Below, piece by piece: positions 32,393-40,696 of a DNA stretch of 64,000 bases. Source of the DNA: JBKBKC01 sp046294265. GTDB lineage: Bacteria; Pseudomonadota; Alphaproteobacteria; Rhodobacterales; Rhodobacteraceae. The position numbers were made by a program, and so were the translations under genes. The stretch spans positions 310,001 to 374,000 of the forward strand of contig JBKBKC010000001.1 in assembly GCA_046294265.1 (NCBI GenBank). Reading direction: 5' to 3'. Under the pieces are notes generated by a model that saw only the letters and a list, made by a program, of their open reading frames with translations, searched no databases and was not told the DNA's origin. Every line of letters begins with the position of its first letter. The stretch's first letter is position 1.

Positions 32393-33129
32393 GGCGCGGC
32401 GGTCAGGCGGTATTGCGCGAGGCGGTCGTAATGGGGCTGCGCGCTGTCGGCCAGCTTTTGCGCGTCCGGCGGCAGGTCGGGCAGCGGGCCTTCGGCGGTG
32501 TCAAAGCCGGTGGAGCGGTGGACCGCGCCATACCAATGCGCCGCCCAGACACCATCAAAGGCTTTCGGCCCCGCGGGCCAGTGCAGCATCGCCGGGGTGA
32601 AGGCGATGTTCAGGGCCGCGCAGAGGGCCTGCAGAAGGCCACCGGGATTTGCGCGGATGTCGGTGCTGTCCACCACCGGGGGGGCATGGCCGAGGCTGTC
32701 GGCGACGTGGTCGAAGATCTCGGCCTGCCGGGCGAAGCCGAGATCGTCGAGCGTGGGGTTCTCGCGTTTGACCAGGTAGCTTGCGATCACGCGGGCGGGG
32801 TGGCGGATCAGGAAGGCGTTGGCGCAGTGATCGGCGAGATCCAGCGGGAAGCCGGGGATCATGTGATGCGTCATGTGCTTGTGGTAGGCCAGCGGCTGAC
32901 CGCCGGGGGGCGGTGCGCGGCAGGCACGGGCGACGGCGCCGGGGTCGGTCAGGCCGGTGGCAAGGATGTCGGCGCGCATCGGGTGGTCGAGGCCGGTGGC
33001 GGCGAGGTAGGCGGCGTAGAAGGGTTCATCCCACACGGCGCAATCGCCGCGGGCGGCGAAGGCATACATCATCGCAGTGGAAAGGTTGCGGGGGCCGGAC
33101 CACATGGCGATGGTGCGATGCGGGGTCAT
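32389..33129 (-). CDS. Sulfotransferase-like protein
   Basis: A 246-residue protein with a 5' PSB-type P-loop near the N-terminus (AMWSGPRNLSTAMMYAF, residues 8-24) and a later RHPARVIASYLVKRENPT segment equivalent to the 3' phosphate-binding motif of PAPS-dependent sulfotransferases. Bacterial relatives with the GPRNLSTAMM motif are often annotated as 'branched-chain amino acid aminotransferase-associated' or sulfotransferase family. Indeed its ATG overlaps the stop of the upstream class IV aminotransferase gene (ATGA), so a shared pathway is likely but undefined. Confidence 0.8.
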   Translation of the reverse strand: MTPHRTIAMWSGPRNLSTAMMYAFAARGDCAVWDEPFYAAYLAATGLDHPMRADILATGLTDPGAVARACRAPPPGGQPLAYHKHMTHHMIPGFPLDLADHCANAFLIRHPARVIASYLVKRENPTLDDLGFARQAEIFDHVADSLGHAPPVVDSTDIRANPGGLLQALCAALNIAFTPAMLHWPAGPKAFDGVWAAHWYGAVHRSTGFDTAEGPLPDLPPDAQKLADSAQPHYDRLAQYRLTAAP

Positions 33130-34022
33130 GCGCCCACCAGTGCCTTGTAGAGCCCGCGCAGGCGTTCGGTCATGGGCCCCATCTGGCCCGTGCCGATCAC
33201 GCGGCCGTCGATCTGGCCCACGGGCGTCTGTGCGCCGAAGCTTCCGGTGAGGAACACCTCGTCAGCCGAATACGTCTCTAGCAGGCCGAAATTACGTTCG
33301 AACACCGGGATGCCGTTCGCGCGGCACAGGTCGATCACCGCGCGGCGGGTGATGCCGGGCATGCAATAGTCGCCCGTCGAGGTCCAGACCTCGCCGCGCC
33401 GGACAATGAAGAGGTTGCAGGCGTTGGTGGTGTTCACGAAGCCATGGACATCGAGCATCAGCGCCTCATCCGCGCCGGCCTTTTGGGCGGCGATGCAGGC
33501 GAGGATGCAGTTGAGCTTGGAATGGCTGTTCAGCTTGGGGTCCTGGCTCATGGGCAGGCCGCGGATGTGGGGAACGGTGGCGAGGCGGATGGGGCGGGGG
33601 ATGCGGGGGCGCGAATGCTCCATGATCAGGGCGATGGTGGGGCCCTGTTGCGAGAGGCCGGGATGCTGGAAGGGCCGGGTTTTCACGCCGCGCGTGACCA
33701 TCAGGCGGACATGGGCGTCTGTGGTCATACCGTTCGCCGCTTGGGTGTCGAGCACCGCCTGTTTGACGCCCTCAGGCGTCAGGCTGATGTCGAGGTCGAT
33801 GGCTTTTGCGCCTTCGAATAGGCGGGTGATGTGGTCGTCCAGAAAGGCCCATGTGCCGTTATAAAGGCGCATCCCCTCCCAAAGCCCGTCGCCCAGCATG
33901 AAGCCGCTGTCATAGACCGACACCAGCGCCTGCGCTTTTGGCACGATGCGGCCGTTCAGCCAGATCAGGATGCTTTCGTTGCGGGCATCCTCTTCGGCGG
34001 CGTGGGTGGTGACGTGGTCCAT
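33126..34022 (-). CDS. Class IV aminotransferase (BCAT / D-amino-acid transaminase type)
   Basis: A PLP enzyme of fold type IV, 298 residues. Features: LIWLNGRIVPKAQALVSVYDSGFMLGDGLWEGMRLYNG, the PLP lysine in SHSKLNCILA (Lys169), DEALMLDVHGFVNTTNACNLFIV and the C-terminal DEVFLTGSFGAQTPVGQIDGR. Members transaminate branched-chain amino acids, D-amino acids or amines; the fine specificity is not readable. ATG 34022 has GAAAGG upstream and is preferred over ATG 34049. It forms a coupled pair with the sulfotransferase-like gene. Confidence 0.88.
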   Translation of the reverse strand: MDHVTTHAAEEDARNESILIWLNGRIVPKAQALVSVYDSGFMLGDGLWEGMRLYNGTWAFLDDHITRLFEGAKAIDLDISLTPEGVKQAVLDTQAANGMTTDAHVRLMVTRGVKTRPFQHPGLSQQGPTIALIMEHSRPRIPRPIRLATVPHIRGLPMSQDPKLNSHSKLNCILACIAAQKAGADEALMLDVHGFVNTTNACNLFIVRRGEVWTSTGDYCMPGITRRAVIDLCRANGIPVFERNFGLLETYSADEVFLTGSFGAQTPVGQIDGRVIGTGQMGPMTERLRGLYKALVGA

Positions 34023-34145
34023 GGGCAGCCTTTCGGGCGGATCGGTCATGGGTAAGCCAGCGCCGCGCGCCGGTCAATTTGGCGTGACGGGGAAACAACC
34101 GGCATCGCCCCCGCGTATGCATGAATGAACAGACAGGAGGGCGAA

Positions 34146-34760
34146 ATGATTCGGGCGGTTCTGGCGTTGATGCTGCTGGCGGGGCCCGCGATGGCCGACA
34201 AGGCCTATGTGGCGGGGGGGTGCTTCTGGTGCGTGGAGGCGGATTTCGAGAAGGTGCCGGGGGTGCGCGAGGTGATCTCGGGCTATACCGGGGGGACGAC
34301 GCGCAACCCGACCTATGAGCAGGTGACGGCCAAGGGGACCGGGCATTACGAGGCGGTGGAAATCGACTATGACCCGGCGCGTATCAGCTATGCCGAGATC
34401 CTGCATCTGTTCTTCCGCTCGGTGAACCCGACGGACGCGGGCGGGCAGTTCTGCGATCGGGGTGACAGCTACCGGACGGCGATTTTCGTCTCGAACGCGG
34501 CGGAGCGGGCGGCGGCAGAGGCCGCGAAGGCCGCGGCAGGCAAGGCGCTGGGCAAGACGATCGTGACGCCGATCCTGGAGGCGGGGCGGTTCTGGCCGGC
34601 GGAGGACTATCATCAGGACTATTACAAGGGCCGCAACATCGTGCTGACACGCGGCGGGCCCAAGCGGCAATCGGAGGCCTACAAGTTCTATCGCGCATCC
34701 TGTGGCCGCGACCAGCGGCTGCGCGAACTGTGGGGGGCGGACGCGGTATTTTCGCAGTAG
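34146..34760 (+). CDS. msrA: Peptide-methionine (S)-S-oxide reductase, exported form
   Basis: Repairs methionine-S-sulfoxide. 204 residues: signal peptide MIRAVLALMLLAGPAMA (1-17) and then the mature protein starting at the family's GGCFWCVEADFEKVPGV, with catalytic Cys26 and Cys29, plus GYTGGTTRNPTYEQV, GTGHYEAVEIDYDP and HQDYY near the C-terminus. The signal peptide makes it periplasmic, unlike the E. coli cytosolic MsrA. AGGAGG precedes the ATG. A strong hairpin follows. Confidence 0.95.
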   Translation: MIRAVLALMLLAGPAMADKAYVAGGCFWCVEADFEKVPGVREVISGYTGGTTRNPTYEQVTAKGTGHYEAVEIDYDPARISYAEILHLFFRSVNPTDAGGQFCDRGDSYRTAIFVSNAAERAAAEAAKAAAGKALGKTIVTPILEAGRFWPAEDYHQDYYKGRNIVLTRGGPKRQSEAYKFYRASCGRDQRLRELWGADAVFSQ

Positions 34761-34769
34761 TCGCCGAAG

Positions 34770-34800
34770 CCCGCCCGCGATGACGCTTTTCGCGGGCGGG
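34770..34800 (+). terminator. Hairpin downstream of msrA
   Basis: Perfect 11-bp arms CCCGCCCGCGA / TCGCGGGCGGG around a 9-nt loop, ten bases after the msrA stop and 40 bases before the mutS start. There is no downstream T-run. It is likely to separate msrA transcription from mutS. Confidence 0.65.
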
Positions 34801-34842
34801 GTGGTTCGCTAGGTTCCGCTGGCGGGCGTGCTGGGGGACGGG

Positions 34843-37482
34843 GTGAGCGACGAGACGGCGACGCCGATGATGGCGCAGTATCTGGAGATCAAGGGGCGCT
34901 ATCCTGATGCGCTCTTGTTCTATCGGATGGGCGATTTCTACGAGATGTTCTTTGACGACGCGGTGGAGGCCTCGGCCGCGCTGGACATCGCGTTGACAAA
35001 GCGCGGGTTTCACCTGGGTGCGCCAATCCCGATGTGCGGCGTGCCGGTGGTGCGGGCCGAGGACTACCTGCTGGCGCTAATCCGCAAGGGGTTCCGCGTG
35101 GCCGTGGCCGAGCAGATGGAGGACCCGGCGGAGGCGAAGAAGCGCGGGTCAAAGGCGGTGGTGGCGCGGGATGTGGTGCGTCTGGTCACGCCCGGCACGC
35201 TGACCGAGGACAGCCTGCTGGAGGCGCGGCGGGCCAACTGGCTCTGTGCCTGGGCGGAGGTGCGGGGCGAGGGGGGCCTTGCCTGGTGCGACATTTCCAC
35301 GGGTGAGATGCGGGCGATGCCCTGTGGCCCCGGGCGACTGGCGGCGGAACTGGCACGGCTGGGGCCGCGCGAGATTCTGCTGGCCGAGGGCAAGATGCCC
35401 GATGCGGTGGTGTTGGACACGCTTTCGGGCGTGGCGGTGACGCCACTGGCGCGCGCGTCCTTTGACAGCCAGGGGGCGGAGGCGCGGCTCTGCGCGCTGC
35501 ATGGGGTCGCTTCACTGGCCGGGTTTGGCGGGTTCGGGCGGGCCGAGATTGCGGCGATGGGGGCGCTGGTGGCCTATCTCGAGCTGACGCAACGGGGGCG
35601 TTTGCCGCTGTTGCGGGTGCCGGTGCGCGAGGTGGCAGCGGATGTGATGCAGATCGACGCCGCCACCCGGCGCAACCTGGAGATCACGCAAGGGGCGGGG
35701 GGCGGGCGCGAGGGGTCGCTCTTGTCGGTGATCGACCGGACGGTGACGGCGGCGGGCGCGCGGCTCTTGGAGCGGCGGCTGGGGGCGCCATCCTGCGATC
35801 TGGGGGTGATCCGGGGGCATCTGGCGGATGTGGCGTTCCTGCGCGACCATGGCCCGCTGCGGGGGCTGCTGCGCGAGCGGTTGCGGATGGTGCCGGATAT
35901 TGACCGGGCGCTGTCGCGGCTGGCGCTGGACCGGGGCGGGCCGCGGGATCTGGCGGCGATCCGTGCGGGGCTGATGGCGGCGGAGGGCTTGCGGGGGGTT
36001 CTGACGGGGGAGTTGCCCTCGGGGCTGGCGGAGGCTGCTGCGGGGCTGGGCGGGCACGATGATCTGATCGGGCTTCTGGCGCGGGCGGTGGTGGAGGAGC
36101 CGCCGCTGCTGGCACGGGACGGCGGGTTCGTGGCGGCGGGCCATGACTCCGAGCTGGACGAAACCCGCGCCCTGCGGGACGAGGGGCGCGGCGTGATCGC
36201 GCGGATGCAGGGGGAGTATGCGGCGGAGGCAGGGGTGCCGGGGCTGCGGATCAAGCACAACAACGTGCTGGGCTATTTCATCGAGACGACGGCTACCCAT
36301 GCCGACCGGATGATGTCGCCGCCGCTGTCGGACACGTTCTTCCACCGCCAGACCACGGCCAACCAGGTGCGGTTTACCACGCTGAAGCTGGCGGAACTGG
36401 AGACGCGCATCCTGAACGCGGGCGGGCATGCGATCGAGATCGAGAAACGGCACTTTGCGGCGCTGGTCGCGGAAGTGCTGAACCAGTCGGGCGCAATCGG
36501 TGCCACGGCAGCAGCACTGGCGCGGATCGATACGGCGGCAGGGTTGGCCGAGATCGCGGCCGAGGCGGACTGGACAGCACCAGTTGTAGATGAAAGTCGC
36601 GCCTTCGAGGTGACGGCAGGGCGGCACCCGGTGGTGGAGCGCGCCTTGCGGCGGCAGGGGGGGGCCACCTTTGTCGCCAATGATTGCGCACTGACCCAGC
36701 GCGATGCGCCCGCGATCTGGCTGCTGACCGGGCCCAACATGGCGGGGAAATCGACCTTCCTGCGGCAGAACGCGCTGATGGCGATCCTGGCCCAGGCCGG
36801 CAGCTTCGTGCCTGCCGCGCGGGCGCAGATCGGCCTGGTCAGCCAGGTGTTCAGCCGGGTGGGGGCCTCGGACGATCTGGCGCGGGGAAGGTCCACCTTC
36901 ATGGTGGAAATGGTGGAAACGGCGGCGATCCTGAATCAGGCCGATGACCGCGCGCTGGTTATCCTCGACGAGATCGGGCGCGGAACAGCCACCTGGGATG
37001 GTCTTTCCATTGCATGGGCGGTGCTGGAGCACCTGCATGACGCGAATCGCTGCCGGGGCCTTTTCGCGACGCATTACCACGAACTGACGGCGCTGGCCGG
37101 GCGGCTGGCGGGGGTGCGCAACGCCACCGTGGCGGTGCGCGAGTGGGAGGGCGAAGTGATCTTTCTGCACGAGGTCCGCGAGGGTGCGGCGGACCGGTCC
37201 TACGGAGTGCAGGTCGCGCGGCTGGCGGGCCTGCCGGCGCCAGTGGTCGCGCGTGCACGCGAAATCCTCACCAGACTTGAAACCGGTGACCGGCAAGGGT
37301 CGCGCCGGGCCGCCATGATCGACGACCTGCCGCTGTTCCGCACGGCCCCGCCGCCCCCTGCGCCTGTGGCCGCGCTGCCGTCAGAAGTGGAGTCGCGGCT
37401 TAGCAGCATCAATCCCGATGATCTGACGCCCATGCAGGCCCTGACGCTGCTTTACGAGTTGCGCGGGCTGTTGAAAGATTGA
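34843..37482 (+). CDS. mutS: DNA mismatch repair protein MutS
   Basis: Mismatch recognition ATPase, about 879 residues. N-terminal mismatch-binding motif GDFYEMFFDDA (Phe32-Tyr-Glu34), connector/clamp domains, and the C-terminal ABC-type ATPase with Walker A TGPNMAGKSTFLRQ, the signature region around SDDLARGRSTFMVEM and Walker B LVILDEIGRGTATWDG. Followed by the FATHYHELTAL block and a C-terminal tail that ends in LTLLYELRGLLKD. The start is GTG at 34843 (VSDETATPMMAQY), which fits the family N-terminus; GTG 34828 is five codons upstream. The antisense frame over it is spurious. Confidence 0.97.
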   Translation: MSDETATPMMAQYLEIKGRYPDALLFYRMGDFYEMFFDDAVEASAALDIALTKRGFHLGAPIPMCGVPVVRAEDYLLALIRKGFRVAVAEQMEDPAEAKKRGSKAVVARDVVRLVTPGTLTEDSLLEARRANWLCAWAEVRGEGGLAWCDISTGEMRAMPCGPGRLAAELARLGPREILLAEGKMPDAVVLDTLSGVAVTPLARASFDSQGAEARLCALHGVASLAGFGGFGRAEIAAMGALVAYLELTQRGRLPLLRVPVREVAADVMQIDAATRRNLEITQGAGGGREGSLLSVIDRTVTAAGARLLERRLGAPSCDLGVIRGHLADVAFLRDHGPLRGLLRERLRMVPDIDRALSRLALDRGGPRDLAAIRAGLMAAEGLRGVLTGELPSGLAEAAAGLGGHDDLIGLLARAVVEEPPLLARDGGFVAAGHDSELDETRALRDEGRGVIARMQGEYAAEAGVPGLRIKHNNVLGYFIETTATHADRMMSPPLSDTFFHRQTTANQVRFTTLKLAELETRILNAGGHAIEIEKRHFAALVAEVLNQSGAIGATAAALARIDTAAGLAEIAAEADWTAPVVDESRAFEVTAGRHPVVERALRRQGGATFVANDCALTQRDAPAIWLLTGPNMAGKSTFLRQNALMAILAQAGSFVPAARAQIGLVSQVFSRVGASDDLARGRSTFMVEMVETAAILNQADDRALVILDEIGRGTATWDGLSIAWAVLEHLHDANRCRGLFATHYHELTALAGRLAGVRNATVAVREWEGEVIFLHEVREGAADRSYGVQVARLAGLPAPVVARAREILTRLETGDRQGSRRAAMIDDLPLFRTAPPPPAPVAALPSEVESRLSSINPDDLTPMQALTLLYELRGLLKD

Positions 37483-37495
37483 CGCAAATTTCCGC

Positions 37496-37546
37496 TTCTC
37501 CTTGACCAAATACCCGACGGGGGCCCGGGGGTGTCAAACCCCCGGG
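37496..37546 (-). repeat. Dispersed intergenic repeat, copy 6
   Basis: Between the convergent mutS and grpE genes: tail GGGTATTTGGTCAAGGAGAA on the minus strand (37496-37515) next to a GC hairpin CCCGGGGGT-GTCAA-ACCCCCGGG (37524-37546). The hairpin resembles that of copy 2 and the tail those of copies 4 and 5. Its position fits a bidirectional terminator. Confidence 0.75.
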
Positions 37547-37559
37547 GTCAGGGCAGGGA

Positions 37560-38141
37560 TCATTGGGTGTTGGAGGAGACCCCGACCTGGGCCGGGCGCA
37601 GAAGGCGGTCGTGCAGCAGGAAGCCCTCGGTCATCACCTGGATGATCTGGCCTGCCTTGGTGCCGGCGACGGGGGCCTCGAACATCGCCTGGTGCAGTTG
37701 CGGATCGAACACGTCGCCGGGGGCGGGGGCGATGGGGGTGACGCCGTGGCGTGTCATCGTCTTGACCAGTTCCTTGAGCGTGAGGTCAACCCCTTCGATC
37801 AGGGCGGCGGCCTGCGCGCGGTGCTCATCAGTGGCCGCATCCAGCGCGCGGCGCAGGTTGTCATAGACCGGCAGCAGGTCGCGGGCGAGGCGGGTGCTGC
37901 CGTATTGCTCTGCCTCGCGCCGGTCGCGTTCGGCGCGCTTGCGCGAATTCTCGGCCTCGGCAAGGGCGCGCATGAAACGGTCGCGCAATTCGTCGCGTTC
38001 GGCGCGCAGCGCGTCAAGCTCGGCCCATGGCTCCGGTGCGTCGCCAGAGTCTGCGGCGGTGGCATCGATCTGGTCCTGAAGGGCCTGGTCTTCGGTCTGC
38101 GTCATGGTTTCGTTTTCCATTTTCGTGGTCTTGCCGCTCAC
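37560..38141 (-). CDS. grpE: Nucleotide exchange factor GrpE
   Basis: Co-chaperone that exchanges ADP for ATP on DnaK. About 193 residues: a long coiled-coil N-terminal helix (DALRAERDELRDRFMRALAEAENSRKRAERDRREAEQYG) and the beta domain FDPQLHQAMFEAP...IQVMTEGFLLHDRLLRPAQVGVS, the GrpE signature. The start at GTG 38141 overlaps the hrcA stop (GTGA) and has AAAGGGA eight bases upstream; ATG 38120 is an alternative. It forms an operon with hrcA. No dnaK/dnaJ is in the window. Confidence 0.95.
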   Translation of the reverse strand: MSGKTTKMENETMTQTEDQALQDQIDATAADSGDAPEPWAELDALRAERDELRDRFMRALAEAENSRKRAERDRREAEQYGSTRLARDLLPVYDNLRRALDAATDEHRAQAAALIEGVDLTLKELVKTMTRHGVTPIAPAPGDVFDPQLHQAMFEAPVAGTKAGQIIQVMTEGFLLHDRLLRPAQVGVSSNTQ

Positions 38142-39259
38142 GGCCTGATCCCTTTTTCGCGTTCGGACACGAGCCGCCCGACAAGCTGGGCCGTGTAGTT
38201 GACGATCGGCACGACGCGGCCATAGTTCAGGCGGGTTGGTCCGATCACTCCAACGGCGCCGATGATGCGCCGGTTGGCATCCATATAGGGAGCAACCACC
38301 AGAGAGGAAGCGGAAAGCGAAAAAAGCTTGTTTTCAGAGCCGATGAAGATGCGCACGCCGTCACCAGCCTCGGCCAGATCAAGGAATTCGGCGATGTCGC
38401 GCTTGCGTTCCAGATCATCGAAGAGGCTGCGCACCCGGTCGAGGTTCTGCGCCTCGGTGGTATCTTCGAGAAGGTTCGCGCTGCCGCGCACGATGAGGCG
38501 TTCGGCGGGGCCGCCGGCATCCTCCCAGACGGCGACGCCGCGTTCGACGAGTTCGCGGGCCAGAGTGTCGACCTGGCGGCGCCGGGCGCTCATGTCTTCG
38601 GTGATGGTGGCGCGCAGCTCGCCCAGGGTTCGGCCCTCGGCAAGGGCATTGAGGAAATTCGCGGCCTCGCGCAAGGACGAGGCGGTCAGGCCCGGGGGGG
38701 GTGTGAACAGGCGATTCTCGACGTGGCCATCGGAAAAGACCAGCACCACAAGGGCGCGGTCGGCGCTGAGGCTGACGAATTCGATGTGGCGGATGGGGGA
38801 TTCGCGTTTGGGCGTCAGCACGAGGCTGGCCCCGTGGGTGATCCCCGACAGCGTGGCCCCGACCTGATCGAGAAGGGAGGCCACATCGGCGCTGTTGGAA
38901 CCGAGCGAGGCGTCGATACGGTCGCGATCCTGTTCGGAGGCGATGCCGACTTCAAGAATCGAATCGACGAACAGGCGCAGGCCGAGTTGCGTGGGGATGC
39001 GGCCGGCGGAGATGTGGGGACTGTCGAGCAGGCCGAGGTATTCGAGATCTTGCATCACGTTGCGGATCGTGGCGGCGCTGACCTTTTCGGACATGCTGCG
39101 GGTGAGCGTACGCGACCCGACAGGATCGCCCGATTCCAGATACCCCTCGACCACGCGGCGAAACACCTCGCGCGAGCGCAGGTTGAGTTCGGCGAGGAGG
39201 GCGGCCGGATCGGGAGGGGGTGTCATGGTCAGGGTCACGTCGTTGGATCGGGCGGTCAT
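38138..39259 (-). CDS. hrcA: Heat-inducible transcription repressor HrcA
   Basis: Repressor that binds CIRCE operators of groEL and related operons. 373 residues: winged-helix N-terminus (ELNLRSREVFRRVVEGYLESGDPVGSRTLTR and SAATIRNVMQDLEYLGLL), a central insert, and the C-terminal FIGSENKL...YMDANRRIIGAVGVIGPTRLNYGRVVPIVNYTAQLV block. No CIRCE element (TTAGCACTC-N9-GAGTGCTAA) is visible upstream of hrcA, so it is probably not autoregulated through one here. Translationally coupled to grpE; divergent from rph. Confidence 0.95.
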   Translation of the reverse strand: MTARSNDVTLTMTPPPDPAALLAELNLRSREVFRRVVEGYLESGDPVGSRTLTRSMSEKVSAATIRNVMQDLEYLGLLDSPHISAGRIPTQLGLRLFVDSILEVGIASEQDRDRIDASLGSNSADVASLLDQVGATLSGITHGASLVLTPKRESPIRHIEFVSLSADRALVVLVFSDGHVENRLFTPPPGLTASSLREAANFLNALAEGRTLGELRATITEDMSARRRQVDTLARELVERGVAVWEDAGGPAERLIVRGSANLLEDTTEAQNLDRVRSLFDDLERKRDIAEFLDLAEAGDGVRIFIGSENKLFSLSASSLVVAPYMDANRRIIGAVGVIGPTRLNYGRVVPIVNYTAQLVGRLVSEREKGIRP

Positions 39260-39364
39260 GCGCGACCCTGCAGATTAGGGAGCCGGAAGGCGTTTCGTCA
39301 ATGCGGGTTGCACTGGATGGTGTCGCGGGACTATCTGATCGGGTTAGGACGAAAGGGGAATACA

Positions 39365-40078
39365 ATGCGGCCTTCGGGACGGAATACGGATCAGATGCGG
39401 CGGGTGACCATCGAAACGGGGGTCATGCGGCATGCAGAGGGGTCCTGCCTGATTCATATGGGTGATACTCAGGTGTTGTGTTCGGCCAGTATCGAGGACA
39501 AGGCGCCGTCATTTCTGAAGGGAACCGGTCAGGGCTGGGTGACAGCGGAATATGGCATGCTGCCGCGTGCCACGACGACACGGAACCGGCGCGAGGCGGC
39601 GGCAGGCAAGCAGTCCGGGCGCACGCAGGAGATCCAGCGGCTGATCGGGCGTGCGCTGCGCGCGGCGGTGGATCGGCGCGCCCTTGGCGAGCGCCAGATC
39701 GTGATTGACTGTGACGTGATCCAGGCGGATGGCGGCACCCGCTGCGCGGCGATCACAGGCGGATGGGTGGCGTTGCGGCTAGCGCTGAACCAGATGATGA
39801 AGGTGGGGTCGGTGCTGTCGGATCCGATGCTGGATCATGTCGCGGCGGTATCCTGCGGAATTTATGCCGGGCAGCCGGTTCTGGACCTGGACTATGCCGA
39901 GGATTCGGTAGCAGGCACTGATGGGAATTTCGTTCTGACCGGGTCGGGGCGGATGGTGGAGGTGCAGATGTCGGCCGAGGGGTCGGCCTTTGCCCGGTCT
40001 GAGATGGATCATCTGCTGGATCTGGCCAGTGCGGGGATCGGCGCCCTGGTTGCGGCGCAAAAGCAGGCGCTGAGGTAG
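39365..40078 (+). CDS. rph: Ribonuclease PH
   Basis: Phosphorolytic 3'-5' exoribonuclease that trims tRNA 3' ends. 237 residues with the family N-terminus MRPSGRNTDQMRRVTIETG, FLKGTGQGWVTAEYGMLPRAT, the RTQEIQRLIGRALRAAVD block, and phosphate-site residues around CDVIQADGGTRCAAITGG, ending with EGSAFARSEMDHLLDLASAGI. ATG 39365 follows AAAGGGG. It leads the rph-rdgB-hemW run, with the next gene four bases after its stop. The much longer frame from 38027 is antisense to hrcA and not coding. Confidence 0.97.
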   Translation: MRPSGRNTDQMRRVTIETGVMRHAEGSCLIHMGDTQVLCSASIEDKAPSFLKGTGQGWVTAEYGMLPRATTTRNRREAAAGKQSGRTQEIQRLIGRALRAAVDRRALGERQIVIDCDVIQADGGTRCAAITGGWVALRLALNQMMKVGSVLSDPMLDHVAAVSCGIYAGQPVLDLDYAEDSVAGTDGNFVLTGSGRMVEVQMSAEGSAFARSEMDHLLDLASAGIGALVAAQKQALR

Positions 40079-40082
40079 CGGG

Positions 40083-40691
40083 ATGCGGCGGCTGGAACCT
40101 GGAACGCTTGTGGTTGCCACGCACAATCGGGGCAAGCTGGAGGAGATCGCAGCCCTGCTGGAGCCCTATGGGATGGACCTTGTGTCAGCAGCCACATTGG
40201 GTCTGGCCGAGCCTGCGGAAACAGAGGACAGTTTTGTCGGCAACGCCCGGATCAAGGCCCATGCCGCGGCACTCGCATCAGGAATTGTGGCGCTTGCAGA
40301 CGATTCCGGTCTGTGTGTCGATGCGTTGGGTGGCGCGCCCGGCGTATGGACGGCAGACTGGGCCGAAGGGCCGGGCGGGCGAGACTTTGTGCGGGCCATG
40401 ACGCGGACCTGGACTGAGCTGGAGGCAGTCAGCGCGCCAGAGCCGCGCCGGGCGCAATTCATGTGCACGCTGGTGTTGGCATGGCCGGACGGTGCGGATG
40501 CGGTGTTTGAGGGCACCATGCGCGGGCGGATCGTCTGGCCGATGCGGGGCACCCATGGGCACGGATACGACCCGATCTTTCAACCCGACGGCCATGCATG
40601 CACGTTCGGTGAGATGGATCGCTGGGAAAAAAATCGGATCAGTCACCGCGCCGACGCTTTCGCCAAGCTCGTAGCCGCATGTTTCACGTGA
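40083..40691 (+). CDS. rdgB: XTP/dITP pyrophosphatase (Ham1/RdgB family)
   Basis: House-cleaning enzyme hydrolysing dITP, XTP and dHapTP to monophosphates so they are not incorporated in DNA. 202 residues with LVVATHNRGKLEEIAALL at the N-terminus, ALADDSGLCVDALGGAPGVWTADWAEG, and GYDPIFQPDG near the end. Its last codons (Cys-Phe-Thr-stop) are written by a parS palindrome, and the gene overlaps hemW by 13 bases. Start at ATG 40083. Confidence 0.96.
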   Translation: MRRLEPGTLVVATHNRGKLEEIAALLEPYGMDLVSAATLGLAEPAETEDSFVGNARIKAHAAALASGIVALADDSGLCVDALGGAPGVWTADWAEGPGGRDFVRAMTRTWTELEAVSAPEPRRAQFMCTLVLAWPDGADAVFEGTMRGRIVWPMRGTHGHGYDPIFQPDGHACTFGEMDRWEKNRISHRADAFAKLVAACFT

Positions 40692-40696
40692 AACAT
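40679..40696. promoter_or_regulatory. parS: parS centromere site 1, at the rdgB/hemW junction
   Basis: ATGTTTCACGTGAAACAT is an 18-bp perfect palindrome whose core TGTTTCACGTGAAACA (40680-40695) is the canonical chromosomal parS bound by ParB in most bacteria. It simultaneously encodes the last codons of rdgB including its TGA stop (40689-40691) and the first six codons of hemW (MFHVKH). It lies 1.2 kb from the parB stop (41904). Confidence 0.93.

Noticed and set aside
35512..37296. 594-codon open frame on the minus strand over mutS
   Set aside because: It is complementary to MutS, which has all its motifs; the antisense product has no domain-like pattern.
39260..39364. CIRCE operator upstream of hrcA
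   Set aside because: No TTAGCACTC-N9-GAGTGCTAA or close variant is visible between hrcA and rph.
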